DNA of 64,000 bases, from NCBI RefSeq assembly GCF_037975245.1, contig NC_092578.1, forward strand, positions 14,926,321 to 14,990,320. The letters run 5' to 3'. The translations under genes and the position numbers were made by a program. A model generated the notes under the pieces. The model did not search any database, had not been told where the DNA came from, and worked only from the letters and a program-made list of their open reading frames with translations. Shown here one piece after another: positions 49,381 to 62,890 of this stretch. Origin of the DNA: Apostichopus japonicus. Taxonomy: Eukaryota; Echinodermata; Holothuroidea; Aspidochirotida; Stichopodidae. Positions within the stretch are counted from its first letter, which is position 1. Each line of letters opens with the position of its first letter.

Positions 49381-50584
49381 TTCCTTTAACGGGAGCCATT
49401 CTTAAAGCAGTTTAGTCTACAAGGTTGATAAAATGGTCAGTCTATAGGCTTATAACCAAAAAGTTAGTGTGAGTTGTCTATTCAATAATAATTCAATGTC
49501 GCATATTTCGAACCGTTTTTTTTGACTAACATCGCGAATATTATATCTCATTATAAAATTAACCTTGAAATCAGACGGGTCAACCCTGTTTCTCTTCAGA
49601 ATGGTTTTATCTTTTCTTTCTTTTTAATTATTGCATTTCATCTTACCTGACATTAAAAAATTCCAGGCAGTTCAATTCTCCCTTTTTTTTTCGGGTGACA
49701 TTATTCAGTGATCTCATTTATCTTATCGACACTGTTCAATTCACCGTTTGTTGTTTCTTCATACGTCATACGTCACCTTTGATCCATCATTTCGGTAATA
49801 GTTTATTGATATAACGTCATTGGTACTGAACTGAAGCGATATATTCCTAACATATATACACTACATAGCTGATACACATCCATTATAAAAGTCAGAGTTA
49901 TTCCGTATAAAAGGAATGGGTCGCAAGCAATTAGTCATATAGTGTTTGTCTAATGTTATTCTACGGTTGTTATCGCCAACGCATGTTAAGGAGGCTTTCT
50001 GTAACCTTTGACACAGACCGCAAGTTTCCTCTACGTTTATAATATGCAAAGCTGCAACATACATGGTTTTCCTTACTTGCATTCACATTACACATACCGA
50101 CACTTGGCCTTCAACGTTAGGGAAAGTGACAGGCAGAATGATCAAATTGTGTATTTTTTTTTAAAGTATTATTACCAGGTAAAGGCGGAGAGGGTGTGGA
50201 GGGAGGGGGGGGGGGGGGGTAGAGGTGTGATAAAGGCATCCACACACTATCCCCTGCTCTTCAGATTATGGAAGAGGACAAATTTTTCTTTCGCAAAAGG
50301 TATAGCAATGGTAGCTTAATTTGGTTAAAGTTTACCACGAATGATAACCACTTTTTTAATGTTTACGTTAAAACTTTACATAAGATTTACGGTAATCAAT
50401 ACACTAAGAATCAGTCTTTTGCACTTGTGATATGAGATATGGCCAAAAACGCTCGTATTTTACACTTGTTGAATACTTCATATCCATGATTTGACATGAT
50501 ACCGAAACTGGACAGACAATAATTATTCAAAGTTGACGAATGACCAGATTAAGTTTTGTTTACGTGAGTGTTAACGTTGACATT
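48357..50584. other. Unannotated stretch with (TA)n and G run
   Basis: (TA)n at 49319-49377 (about 29 units) and a 15-base G run at 50205-50219. No gene recognised. Confidence 0.55.
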
Positions 50585-50730
50585 ATACGTTGCAGCATGA
50601 GTACAGCAGCATGAGTACGAGTACAAACGCGAATGCTAGTACTTTTGTCTTGCACTTTAGTATCTATAGCTAAATGTATTTCCAAAGGACCTCGAGTACA
50701 AGCAAGAGTACAAATAGGAGTACACGTAAC
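50585..50730 (+). repeat. GAGTACAAG-type repeat, dispersed copy
   Basis: CATGAGTACAGCAGCATGAG, GAGTACAAAC, CTCGAGTACAAGCAAGAGTA and TTGCACTTTAGTATCTATA echo the unit of the tandem array at 54.5-55.2 kb. Confidence 0.5.
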
Positions 50731-51235
50731 TATGCTATAGAATACGACAAATATGATACACTGTCATACCTTTAAATTGCTCTTTCTATATGTTTGAGTA
50801 CCTAAAGACTTTCATGATTCATCTAGTTTGAAATCAAGTGAAATAACGCCCTCTATATACTGAGCCGACCCACCACCTTTAACAATGATCGAATTATTAG
50901 CATTTCTTTTCCTACAAGAAGTTGTTAAATTTTCACACACACGCACAGACACACATACAAAGGGGTTATATGTCTTCCAACCAAAGTACACAGGTTAACG
51001 TCGTAAACCAGACAGCAAAACTGCATTGTGGTTTCGATGATGCTACATGAATGTGACAGACTAGGCTGTTAGCGTATAACCAGGACGTACAACATAAACG
51101 TAGTACAGCAAAAATCATTGAGATATATATGACAAACAATGGTTAGTTTTGATTCGAATCTATGGATGCCCATAAGCTAATTTCCAATTGCGAGCAGCCT
51201 CATAATCTTATGAGGCGTGCACATGTTATATTATA
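50731..51235. other. Unannotated stretch
   Basis: Nothing recognised. Confidence 0.5.
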
Positions 51236-51705
51236 GGCTGATCGGTGGGAGATAAGACAAGATTTCCACAATTTGGCCTCAGGTGCCTCCAAATGACCTT
51301 TGACCTCCATGAAAAACAATATGCTTCTTTGTACTGAAGTGTCACAACTACATACCAAATATGAGATTGGTCCAAGCTTCCCTTCTTGAGATATCGTGGT
51401 TACAAGGTTGTTACATTTTGACCCCCAGAGACCCCAAATGAACTTTGACCTCCACAAATACAAAAAAAAATAAGCTGCTTCTACTTAATGTGGTACTCCT
51501 TCACACGAAATACGAGATTGATCCAAGATTCCCTTCTTGAGATATTTTGTTTACAAGATTTTCACAATTTGACCCCTGGTGACCCCAAATGATATTTGAC
51601 CTTCTCTAAAAAAAAAGTAGGCTTCTTCTACTCAATGTGGTACACGTACTCACCAAATATGAGATTGGTCCAAGCTTCTCTTTTTGAGATATCGTGTTTA
51701 CAAGC
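51236..51705 (+). repeat. Tandem repeat, about 145-151 bp units, with DR1-like motif
   Basis: Three units plus a partial one. Each contains CAAATATGAGATTGGTCCAA, GCTTC(C/T)C(T)TTCTTGAGATAT, TTTACAAG, CACAATTTGACCCC and GACCCCAAATGA, then TTTGACCT at 51299, 51444 and 51595. The first has TGACCTTTGACCT (51294-51306), an exact DR1 element (complement AGGTCAAAGGTCA). The later ones are TGAACTTTGACCT and TGATATTTGACCT. A short CA-rich run follows at 51720-51740. Confidence 0.85.
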
Positions 51706-54484
51706 AAGACGTCATTCACGTACGCACACATACACACACGCACTCATTCGCCTGCATGACTGCATAGGTTACAATTATCATCGAAACCAAAAAATGGCAA
51801 TAACAATCATATGGTAATTTTTACACAATAGCTCTGATGAGCATGCTCCCAAGATCACACGACCTTGGACGATCTTAGCTTGAAACATGATAAGTGTTTT
51901 TTATACTTCACTTGTCAGAAACCGTGAAAATATCAGTGGCTCATCTCATGCTCAAGATCAGATAAGTATGTATATGCGGTAATTTGTTTGAAGGGTCATA
52001 AGTTTTTCAATTTTTCATGCGCTTGAAAAGTTCGGAAGTTCACACGCAATTAAATAAGAACCTCGGACCGTATAGAAAGTCGCGAAGTAATACGCAGACA
52101 CGCTTATACTAGTTATTATACTAGTAAGATGCTTTTCTATGATGACCTTTTGAGGTTTCCGAAAGAAAAAATCAACTTCGGTTATAGTTGAGTTTTTTTC
52201 TTTTTAAAGATACGTATAAATGATGCTGTGGATGTATAGTATGTGATGGAAATTATTCTTCTGTAGGACTTCATCACGTTTTTTTTTATATATATATTTT
52301 TTTACCGCAATCACGGAAATGTACCTTTACAAGTTAGTCCTATGGTAATGCATCATATTATGATTCCCTAACATACAAATTGTCACTACTCATCAAACCA
52401 TCATCCTCGAAAACTCAGAAATGAACATCCGAATTCACATCTTCGGGATGGAGTCTATAGCAAACTCCTTCAATTGAGGGAGTTTGGCATGTTATATTTA
52501 ATGGCATGCTGTATTGGCCCCCAATATGCTAGATATTCAAACACGGTCACCTTTGGTCAAAATTCTTAGACTGTTTTTATTACAACATTTGAGGAAATTT
52601 TCCTCACTGGGACAATCTGTCATCTTGTGTGTTCCTTAAAAATGTCTGAGAACAATCTGGAGAGTAAAAACCTACAGGAAAGTACTTTTTGAAAACTTCT
52701 AGCAATTTTAGCGTGCTATAATTTGGGGCCTATACTGACTACTTTTAAGAAAATTATACCATCATCTTGAGATTATATGAAAGCAATGGTTGTGATGAAC
52801 AACTCAGGATGAGTTGTCAGGATATCCAGGAGGTTGTTCAAAACCAGTACCCCCTTGTCACACTCCTTTAGCTGTTAAAGTAACAGCAAAGCACCCGCAG
52901 CCAAACACGTGTCACCTACAACACTGTGACAACCATATATATATTTTGATAATGACATCAAATCCTGAAGCATTGCCGCACCCCATCAGCACAAAGAAAT
53001 GGTGGCGCATCAAAGCTCATAATTCTATGACTTACAGTTTCATACTATTCCATGCATAAGAATAACTTATTTAGGAACATCATAGCCTTGATTTACTGCA
53101 TAATTAAGATCTAAAATATATTCTATAGAATAGCGATATATATACTTCTCTTTTTGTGGTTTAAAGTATTATAAGAGTGAAATTTCTAACAGAAATTATC
53201 CCAACCGTAAAGTCATTGACTCATTCATGACGAAGATTGCTAAAATCGAACTTGATCTGATATACGTGCAACGTACACCTGTTTTACATATAGGCAGTAC
53301 TCCATGTTTTAGGACATGAAATCTGTAATTGCATATGACATGTATATCCCATCACATACCGTATTAAGAACGAGATACTTTTTTTTTCATTTTTTCTTTC
53401 CTGAGATTTCGTTTATCAATTTACTTCGACTACATTCCCACGAAAAAGAGAGATTCGTCTTCCTGTGTCGTTCAAGCACTGCATGGTTAATGCTTCGAAT
53501 TTCCCTTTTTTCTCGTTCTCATGGCAATGAATTAATGTGAAACACGTTCTGTATTGGCCTCCTTCTCTATGTTCGCTTTACACGTCAATCGTGACACTAT
53601 ACCTGTGCCTGTGATCAATACTACGTTATCCAATACAACCCGCGAAGGCTCACTGATTCTTTCCATATTACTAAGGTAGTTTAAAGTACCAATATCGTCG
53701 ACGTGCCTAGCATTGCTATTCTATACACATTGTACGTCAGGTAAATCCAGGTACGATTTAGTATAATGTTCAAACCGGGGGGGGGGGGGATTATTCCCGT
53801 TTTGGGGGAGGTTCGCTTGTCTGTTTAGAAGAAAGTAATAAAAGCAAGGTGAACAAACTCTATAATCCGATTCATTTACTTCATGGATAGTATATGTGCT
53901 AAATGTGTAGAACTATACTCTATCCTAACTAAGATGTTTTAACCAAGAAATAAAAAAACTAAAAAACTTTCAGTGTGTGTTAAGATGTTTCGAAATATTT
54001 TCCTAGCATCATCCACCCCACTGCATACTGCCGCGAGTCTTATTACTAACTTAAATATCGAAAACAAAACATTAATATTCTTATAATGCTATAACAGTTC
54101 ATCCATGATTGCTTCATAATTACTTACATATTCCAATTACTTTATTTTCTTAGTTTGGCAAATTGCTGTCCATATATGCAGGACCAGTTTATTTACTTTT
54201 GTTAGACTGATTAAAGATAGTTTCAACTGATAAGCCGTTGTGTCATTATTCAATAGAGTCATCACGTGTGTCCCTATCAGTAATATTGTATTTTCCTAGC
54301 GTGGCTTTATTCCCCAATTTTCAATGACAAGGCAGTTTTTCATATTGTATTTGGAAGAACTAATGTAATAACAAAATCAATTATTTTATTTTTCTCTCAA
54401 GATTATCTTTAGTATGAGAAATGAAAAATAACAGCCTTACTTATAAAGGTTTTGGCAGTCCAACAAAAAAATGTGTATACAGTA
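51706..54484. other. Unannotated stretch
   Basis: No gene recognised over 2.8 kb. A 13-base G run lies at 53777-53789. Confidence 0.5.
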
Positions 54485-55235
54485 ACCAGAATTGAGTACG
54501 AATATAAGGTTATAAGTGTGAGTATAATGTACTGAATTCTGCACTAGTATATATATACTACATTGTTAATATCCCAGAGTACGGGTACAAGTAGAATTCC
54601 CCATTAGTGAGTATGAGTATGAATACAAGGTTTTAAGTGTGAGTATGTGTACTTAATTTTGCACTATAGTATATCCATACTACATTCCAAATTTCCCAGA
54701 GTATGAGTACAAGTAGAATTCCTCATTGGTAGTATGAATTCGTGTACAAGGTTCTTAGCGTGAGTATGTGTACTTAGTTTTGCACTAGTATATGTATCCT
54801 ACAATTTCTAAATTTCCCAGAGTATGATTGCAAGTAGAATTCCACATTAGTATGAGTATGAGTACAAGGTTCTAAGTGTGAGTATGTGTGTACTTAATTC
54901 TGCACTAGTATATCTATACATTCCAAAGTTCCCAGAGTACGAGTACAAGTAGAATTCCTCATTGGTATTAGTATGAATTCGTGCACAAGGTTCTTAGCGT
55001 GAGTATGAGTACTTAATATTGCACTAGTATACATCTATACTACATTCTAAATTTCCCAGAGTACGATTGCAAGTAGAATTCCACCTTATAGTATGAGTAT
55101 GAGTACAAGGTTCTAAGTGTGAGTATGTGTGTACTTAATTCTGCACTTCTAGACTCAAAATTTCCCAGATTAAGAGTACAAGTAGAAATCCGAGAGAAAG
55201 AGTACCAGTACAGCGAATTATTCTAGCATAAGAGT
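54485..55235 (+). repeat. About 120 bp tandem repeat with alternating unit types
   Basis: Units anchored on CCCAGAGTA(C/T)GAGTACAAGT at 54573, 54695, 54816, 54931, 55055 and 55164 (steps 122, 121, 115, 124, 109). Each runs through AGAATTCC, ACAAGGTTCT, AGTGTGAGTATGTGTACTTA, TTTTGCACTAGTATA and CATTC(T/C)AAATTT. Units 2 and 4 share CTCATTGGTA, ATGAATTCGTG and CTTAGCGTGAG. Units 3 and 5 share ATTGCAAGTAGAATTCCAC and GTATGTGTGTAC. So the array is built of a roughly 237 bp dimer. Confidence 0.9.
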
Positions 55236-55694
55236 ACCACTACGGGCTCACTATAACTCTGATAAATAAAATACTGAAATGATTCGTTAGAACTTGATGT
55301 CATTTTCTCCCCAAATCTATAAAAGTGAAATAAAAACAAAGAAAGAAAGAAATATCGAATACTTTCCTGTTTGATACTGTTAACGTTTGTGTGTTTTTCC
55401 TAAGGTGAAGACCTTCAGGCTGAACCCTTATCTGTTCATATGTGATAACAGAGCCCCTTTAAACTTCACAACTTGTCGGTCGATGATAGCAATTTACTGT
55501 ATTGACTGCAAATTTGTATAAAATAAAAATTTATTTTTGACTCGTATTAACCCGTGTGCAATAGACCTCACCATATTGAATGTTGCGTCTAGACATGTGC
55601 AACTTGGGTAATATTGTTAAAATCAGTTATATTGACAAACGCCATACAAACCATATAGAAATTCACCCTGTATTAGTGTGACAATCTGTTCTCA
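55236..55694. other. Short unannotated stretch
   Basis: Nothing recognised before the hammerhead-like motif. Confidence 0.45.
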
Positions 55695-55733
55695 GCCTCT
55701 GAAGAAGATCCTGCTAGGATCGAAACGTCAGGC
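55695..55733 (+). ncRNA. Hammerhead-like motif, probably degenerate
   Basis: CUGAAGA at 55699-55705 fits the core CUGANGA. Stem II GAUCCU/AGGAUC (55707-55712 with 55716-55721) has loop GCU. GAAA at 55722-55725, palindromic minimal stem III ACGU (55725-55728) and cleavage base C at 55729. Stem I is GCCU (55695-55698) with AGGC (55730-55733), only four pairs. One extra A (55706) sits between the core and stem II, which may impair folding. The same design as the ribozyme at 36562, with a different sequence. It lies about 90 bp upstream of dispersed repeat C, perhaps in the same element. Confidence 0.5.
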
Positions 55734-55814
55734 CCTCTTACTTTTACACAGGCTCTTTAGTGCATGCCTTGGATAAGCGGTTTGCTAACAGTTTTGTTTT
55801 ATTTTAATGTTTGC

Positions 55815-56012
55815 TCTACTGTACTGTCATGCGACGCTTCAAAAGCACTTGTACTGACAGTATGAGCAGTAAGAATATCATGTTTATATCAAAGAAAGGT
55901 TAGGAAATGTGTATACTGTTAGTTCCAGTGCTGTGAAGCACAATTTCAATAAACAGTATAGAGTGCTTTTATAAACGTAATTGCACAGATAGTGCCAACT
56001 GGCTGGCTTTTT
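55815..56012 (+). repeat. Dispersed repeat C, copy 2
   Basis: Second copy of the 19681-19890 repeat. It contains TTGTACTGACAGTATGAGCA and CAACTGGCTGGC. Confidence 0.55.
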
Positions 56013-56488
56013 AGATGACTATACCAAAATAATGCCGATAATTGAAAATTATTTTCAGCGGTACTTATTCCACAAGATATATAAGTAACCGGTTAAATAC
56101 CTTTGTTCTCCTTTCTTTTTCAAGAAAGATAGATTGTCCGTGAATCAATGATTGAAATTAAAAAGAGTATCAGTTCGATTTTATTTTTCAATTTTAAATA
56201 TGTATAGATAAAGTGGGATGTGCTTCGTCTCTAGAAAGGTACAGTCGTTATATTGTGAAGAGAGATGCCACTATACTTAGCGTTAGGCAATTGTGTAGAA
56301 CTTTCGCAACATGATTACCGAAGCCCTTAAAAAAACATGCAAGATGATTCAGTTGAAGAACTCACTGCGTGCATGAAACAGTTGCAACGCGATAGAATAG
56401 CGTGTTTATACATATATTTATATAGCTCTGCACCAGTTGTATTGAACACTATCATGCTATTACTGAACTTTACATCCTACGTGTGTAT
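56013..56488. other. Unannotated stretch
   Basis: Nothing recognised. Confidence 0.5.
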
Positions 56489-56489
56489 G

Positions 56490-56551
<62 letters not shown>

Positions 56552-56558
56552 CATACAC

Positions 56559-56611
<53 letters not shown>

Positions 56612-56630
56612 TGTGTGTGTGCGTGTGTCT
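56489..56630 (+). repeat. (TA)n microsatellite with TACA and TG blocks
   Basis: TATG start, pure (TA)n, CATACATACACATG in the middle, (TA)n again, then (TG)n with GCGTG. Confidence 0.95.
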
Positions 56631-57055
56631 GGGTGTGTATTTGTTGTGTTTCCCATTCTCAAGATGTACTGATCCTGAAACTGTTATGCATGAAACATAG
56701 AGCAAAAATGTTAGCATGTACACTGAATTGCGTATCACAATTGAAAATATAAACAAAACAATGTTTGATACGTTAACATAGCAATAAGCTTTCTCTTTGA
56801 TTGGTCTATAACGATATCAACATACAGTAAGCAAAAGGAACCTTATACTGTACACGGCGGACGCCACGTGGTAATAATATTTCAGTTATGTCTATACTGA
56901 TCCAAACCCGAACCCCCTATCTGTCATCCTATTGGCCGATGCTGGATGATTGTTTTGATTCAAACGAAGCAAGGAGGAAACAATTTAATGCCTTGGGTTT
57001 CTGCAGGGAGAGATCGAACGGCAATTTATTAAAAGTCGGGCTTGGGTTTTCTACT
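56631..57055. other. Unannotated stretch
   Basis: Nothing recognised. Confidence 0.5.
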
Positions 57056-57077
57056 ACTATAGTAGGCCTACTATAGT
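57056..57077. repeat. Perfect 22 bp palindrome
   Basis: ACTATAGTAGG followed directly by its exact complement CCTACTATAGT, centre AGGCCT. Confidence 0.95.
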
Positions 57078-57886
57078 CTCGCATACCTCGGGCGAACGTG
57101 CGGCTGCGTTAAAGAAAACTGTCCACACACAAAAAAAAAAAAATCCCAACGAACCAACCACGTTAGTTTCTTTAAATCATTATAGTGGGGAACTATCGCT
57201 CATAGTCAAATAGGTCTCCTCCATACGCACGTGTAAAATCGTCTCTCTGCGCACGGGAAATAGTTACCGCTACAAGGCTGCGGGCATCACAGATTTTTCC
57301 AATTCAATACTGGAACGTGTTCTTAACGATTTGTTTATTCAATTTTATCGGGATGTTCAGACTCATGTAATTGGTGCGAAGGAGTGTAGCAAGAAAACAT
57401 TGCTCAGATTTTTTTTACATATTTTGGGGGTTGGAAATATTTGTTGGAAATAACTCAATTTTGTGATACTCATTTACATACATTTTTGTATTAAACTTGT
57501 GCCATACTAACGCTATAATGTTATGATTATTGCCTTTAGCCTTGTGGATAATATTTACGCATGAAAATTAAAAAGGTAAGTCAAAATGTTACTTTCTTGG
57601 TTTTTGTAAATGTGATTTCAGTTCTTGCAGAGCTATGTTACGCGATTTCAAAGCATTGATGTATACATATTTCATTTCACAACCTTAACTAACATAAATT
57701 TATAGAAACGTTTCTTGTCAAAATTAGGGCTTTGCCTACTGCCAATTGACAGAACTAATTTAATGCTTCAAGCGTTATTTATATAAAAACAGCACATATT
57801 TGGGAGACTTATATAGCTTTATGTGCATAAACCATACGCTTATCTATCGGCTACATGCCACAGGTATCTCTCATAACAAAAACAAG
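57078..57886. other. Unannotated stretch
   Basis: A run at 57130-57142; nothing else recognised. Confidence 0.5.
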
Positions 57887-58490
57887 GGATGGTCATACAG
57901 ATATAGCTTCAACTCTGTGAGGAGTTACTCGTTAGTTAAGAATAATTTGAATGTATAGCTTTTTAAAGAATAGTTTATTCCACGTTTTTACAAGGCACAA
58001 TAGTTACTCCGGCTTAACACAGAATTGTTCCATAGTTAAATTAAGTTAATGGCAACGCCCTAGAAGGACGTATCAATCAATGCTCACCACACCTCTAGTT
58101 TTAAAGCATAATATGCCTCAGATCTATCTTTTACAAACAGACTGTACGCTTATTCCGCGTATCCATTGCTAGGTACCTGCCAGATGTACGTTGTATAAGA
58201 CAAAACCTACATTGTAAACCGATATACGTGTTAACTCATAAACGTTTAACAAATTATTATCCATTCATCCACTGTGGATGGTCATACAAAAGTTGCCATG
58301 TCGCTTCAAGCCTGTGAAGAAGAGTTCCAGTTGAAAGAAGCCTCAGTTTCGAATTTATAAAATTTTACTTATTCCGAGTTTTGCAGAGCACAAAGGGCAT
58401 TCCGGGTTAAACACTGCTGGTTTGGCACATAGAAGTTAATTAATGGCAACGCCCTAGGAGAACGAAACGATTTAGCTTTTAGTGCTTACG
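57887..58490 (+). repeat. Diverged direct duplication, about 390 bp step
   Basis: GGATGGTCATAC at 57887 and 58276; TTATTCC followed by GTTTT; and AATGGCAACGCCCTAG at 58048 and 58442. Between the anchors the order is kept (GCTTCAA.CTGTGA, GAGTT, GGCACA/AGCACA, CCGG(C/G)TTAA) with many substitutions. Confidence 0.65.
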
Positions 58491-58562
58491 AGACCTCAAA
58501 ATTTAATGCGTATACCCAGGTGCTGATAATTAATAACACACACACATAAACACGCACGCACA

Positions 58563-59939
<1,377 letters not shown>

Positions 59940-60080
59940 AATACCAGATTTGTAGTACAAGTAGAATGTGTATGAGTACAAGTTATGAGTACAAAACACG
60001 AGTACAAAGGTACAAGGGTGAGTACTAACACTAAATCTTCCCTTTTAATCTACATTAGACATGCAGAACAACACGAGTAC
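59940..60080 (+). repeat. GAGTACAAG-type repeat, dispersed copy
   Basis: GTAGTACAAGTAGAATGTGT, ATGAGTACAAG, ACGAGTACAAAGGTACAAGG and GTGAGTACT match the vocabulary of the 54.5 kb array. Confidence 0.5.
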
Positions 60081-61938
60081 GTCGAGAGCTAAAAACAAAC
60101 AAATCTCCTTTTAAACATTTTGATATGACATAAATAAAATATTCTCTTCTGATGTATAATGCTTGCTTGCATACGTCACACATTGCAAACCACTGTCAGT
60201 TGCTTCAACCCGCTGTGCGGACTACTAAATTAAAACCAATAAATATAATTATGCACATGCTTTCGTGATTAATAGAACAGCGCACTGGTGACACATATAA
60301 AGTGAAATATTTCTCCCCTTTCATCAATATCAGAACGAGGTCATTATTTTAAAAGAAATATCTCTAAGGCATACACGCCATCTTGTTTTGGCGTCTGCGT
60401 ATATGCCGATACCAAGCTATATAGCTGACGGTACATGTATATGGCACTTTGAATAAAAATTCGATAGCTTGTTGCATTTTCCAATCGCTTGCAAACACGT
60501 ATAACTAGGTATATATCAAACTATATATCCTATATATACATATATATATATATATATATTTATGTATTCTCATCAAGGGCAAATTTCGTTCTTATCTACA
60601 TAATAATTATTTCATCTGATGCTACGATATTCGATATTTCGTCTCCTACAGGCGCCGGTATATCATTAATCTTTAATACTCCAAAATCTTAAAGAACAGA
60701 TAAACTCAAATTCCCAAGGTATGAAAGTATATGCAAATGAAATGATCTGCTTTGGGCATCATCTATTATAAATAATCGTCACGTGCTTATACTGGCAACC
60801 TCTCAGATGCTTTCAGAAATGGTTTATTCTGTGATGGATGTACAAGATTCAATATATATATATAGGCTATATATATATATAGGCTATATATATATATATA
60901 TACATATACATACATATATATTTACACACACATATCTTATATATACACACACATATATATAACGCCTGTGAGTTATACAAATAGCCCACGTTAAGTTTTA
61001 TTAACATCTTTAATGGATGGCACCGACATATTGCATATATTTAATAGGTTACATCATGACAAATGAGGTTTGTGTTAGAAGTGCTTTTTTTTACAAGCTT
61101 TTAGCAGATATACGGCGCCCTGTTTCCATATACGGTATAATTGTTCGTTCTGATGGTAGTGTTAGTTTGATTACCATAGTCTGTCTATCTTAATAAATTT
61201 TACATATTTATGGCATAAATTATATCTGCAGTCTAGTAATTTATGCTCAATTACTTTTTTAGAATATTATACTATGTGAGTTGTTTTTACCTTTATAGTG
61301 TGACGATGAACCATCATTATTTATTCATGACGTAATGCGTAAACATTGAAGATTTCCACAAAGCGTCCAAGTTTATGCTCAACTATAAATATATTACTTT
61401 ATTGTATATTTCAAATCGCCAGAACAATGAATACATTGTATGTAAAATTAGCTTAGTCGAAAGCAGTTGGTTGTGGACGTACGTACGGTTCTTTACCTTG
61501 CATTCGTAATACAACTCGCACGTGCTAAATAAGGGATGGACATTGCACAGGGTACATTGAAAGTTAATGCTACGGAGAACATAAATAATTGTCTGCAAAT
61601 GGAATGGTTTTCTTGATGTTCAATAAATTGTGCAACTGTTGGATTCCATTGGAGCCCAAGACAAGATTTATATAACTTAGTTGTGTTGGTTTTACCTATA
61701 CAACGCCGTACCCGAGTAAAAATTACTGTTCCATTCTTCCATGCAGGCTACCGTAGCTTATATAATGTCATATTTAACTGCATGTCCACAAAGGTAAACA
61801 GTTTCTCGTTGGTTTTAACCGGATTATTGTTGAGGGTAATGGATTGGAAATATCAGATTGGATAATCCAGGAGATATATGATCAATAGAGAGGCCCCCTT
61901 CAGTGTTATAAGACGCCACGATGCCCCAAGGAATGAAC
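60081..61938. other. Unannotated stretch with (TA)n
   Basis: (TA)n at 60538-60560. At 60850-60960 (TA)n carries TAGGCTATATA punctuation as at 20.9 kb, plus CACACATA runs. No gene recognised. Confidence 0.55.
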
Positions 61939-62155
61939 TGTAGACGAGAAGTCTACACCAAATAGCTCTGTTAACTCACGAAAGTTTCTCGTCCGAGTAT
62001 GCGATCATCACCCGCAGCCATGGACTATATATAATATAGCTATGTATAGCTATAAATATAAAATAGCTATATATAGCTACATATTATATAGCTACCAGTT
62101 GTCTGATGATCGCACAACTCGTGAAACTCTGAGTAACAACTAGTGTACCACTAGT
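61939..62155. repeat. Foldback structure with hairpin-bearing arms
   Basis: The left arm (61975-62010) and right arm (62104-62133) are inverted: both give TGATGATCGCA, then ACTCG and GAAACT. The centre (62026-62094) is an imperfect palindrome of TATATAATATAGCTAT type. At the outer edges each side carries its own 7 bp stem hairpin: TGTAGAC/GTCTACA (61939-61957) and ACTAGTG/CACTAGT (62139-62155). This may be a MITE; no target duplication found. Confidence 0.6.
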
Positions 62156-62170
62156 CTCAACTAATGCTCA

Positions 62171-62172
<2 letters not shown>

Positions 62173-62215
<43 letters not shown>

Positions 62216-62224
62216 ATATATATA

Positions 62225-62289
<65 letters not shown>

Positions 62290-62290
62290 C
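62173..62290 (+). repeat. (TA)n microsatellite
   Basis: About 118 bp of TA with two TATC and one TATG interruption. Confidence 0.97.
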
Positions 62291-62769
62291 ATCCGATCTT
62301 ATGACCTTGGGAGAGACTTACCTGTAAAATCGTAAATGTAATTATTGGTACTCATAATTAAATAATAATGTTAATATTACCCTCATATTCGTATATGCCT
62401 TCATCGTTCTATGTTAAGAGCTGCAGTTATGGTGACTCATTGACAAACATGTTACCCTCGGGTTACGTGAAAAAGTGTAGTTAAGGCAGAAGCAGTTAGA
62501 CTATGATTAAACTAGCATGCGACATCATGGAAAATGAACGACGACGCGGGAAGTAAGAAAAACGCTAATATCTCAGTAATGGAAAGTAAATTATCATCTT
62601 CATTATTCTGTGACATTTTTATCTCATGGGAAGCAAAATTATAGCCGCTGAGGATTTCTGTTGTCTTTGGTAGGAATGATTGTTATCTCCCTGTGGTAAC
62701 ATTTATAGACCTCAGTTACAAGGTTGTTACTTATTAATGAAACAAGCTTATAAATTCAAAAACCGCTGT
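62291..62769. other. Unannotated stretch
   Basis: Nothing recognised. Confidence 0.5.
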
Positions 62770-62890
62770 TGATACTCCAGGTATCAGAGACTGTGATGGT
62801 GTTGGGGGAGGAATGACAATTTACATAACATTTGGTGGTGTAAATGGCGGAGGGGCACGTAGGGCAAAATGAAAGGATTTGACGCCACTG
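62770..62890. mobile_element. hAT-like right-end fragment
   Basis: G-rich arm, then AAGGATTTGACGCCACTG ending at 62890 (complement CAGTGGCGTCAAATCC). Solo end, weakly supported. Confidence 0.3.

Noticed and set aside
51835-51870. CTGATGAG as a hammerhead core
   Set aside because: No GAAA box or pairing stems follow.
62104-62127. CTGATGA...GAAAC in the foldback right arm as a hammerhead
   Set aside because: The intervening bases do not form a stem II and there is no stem I partner.
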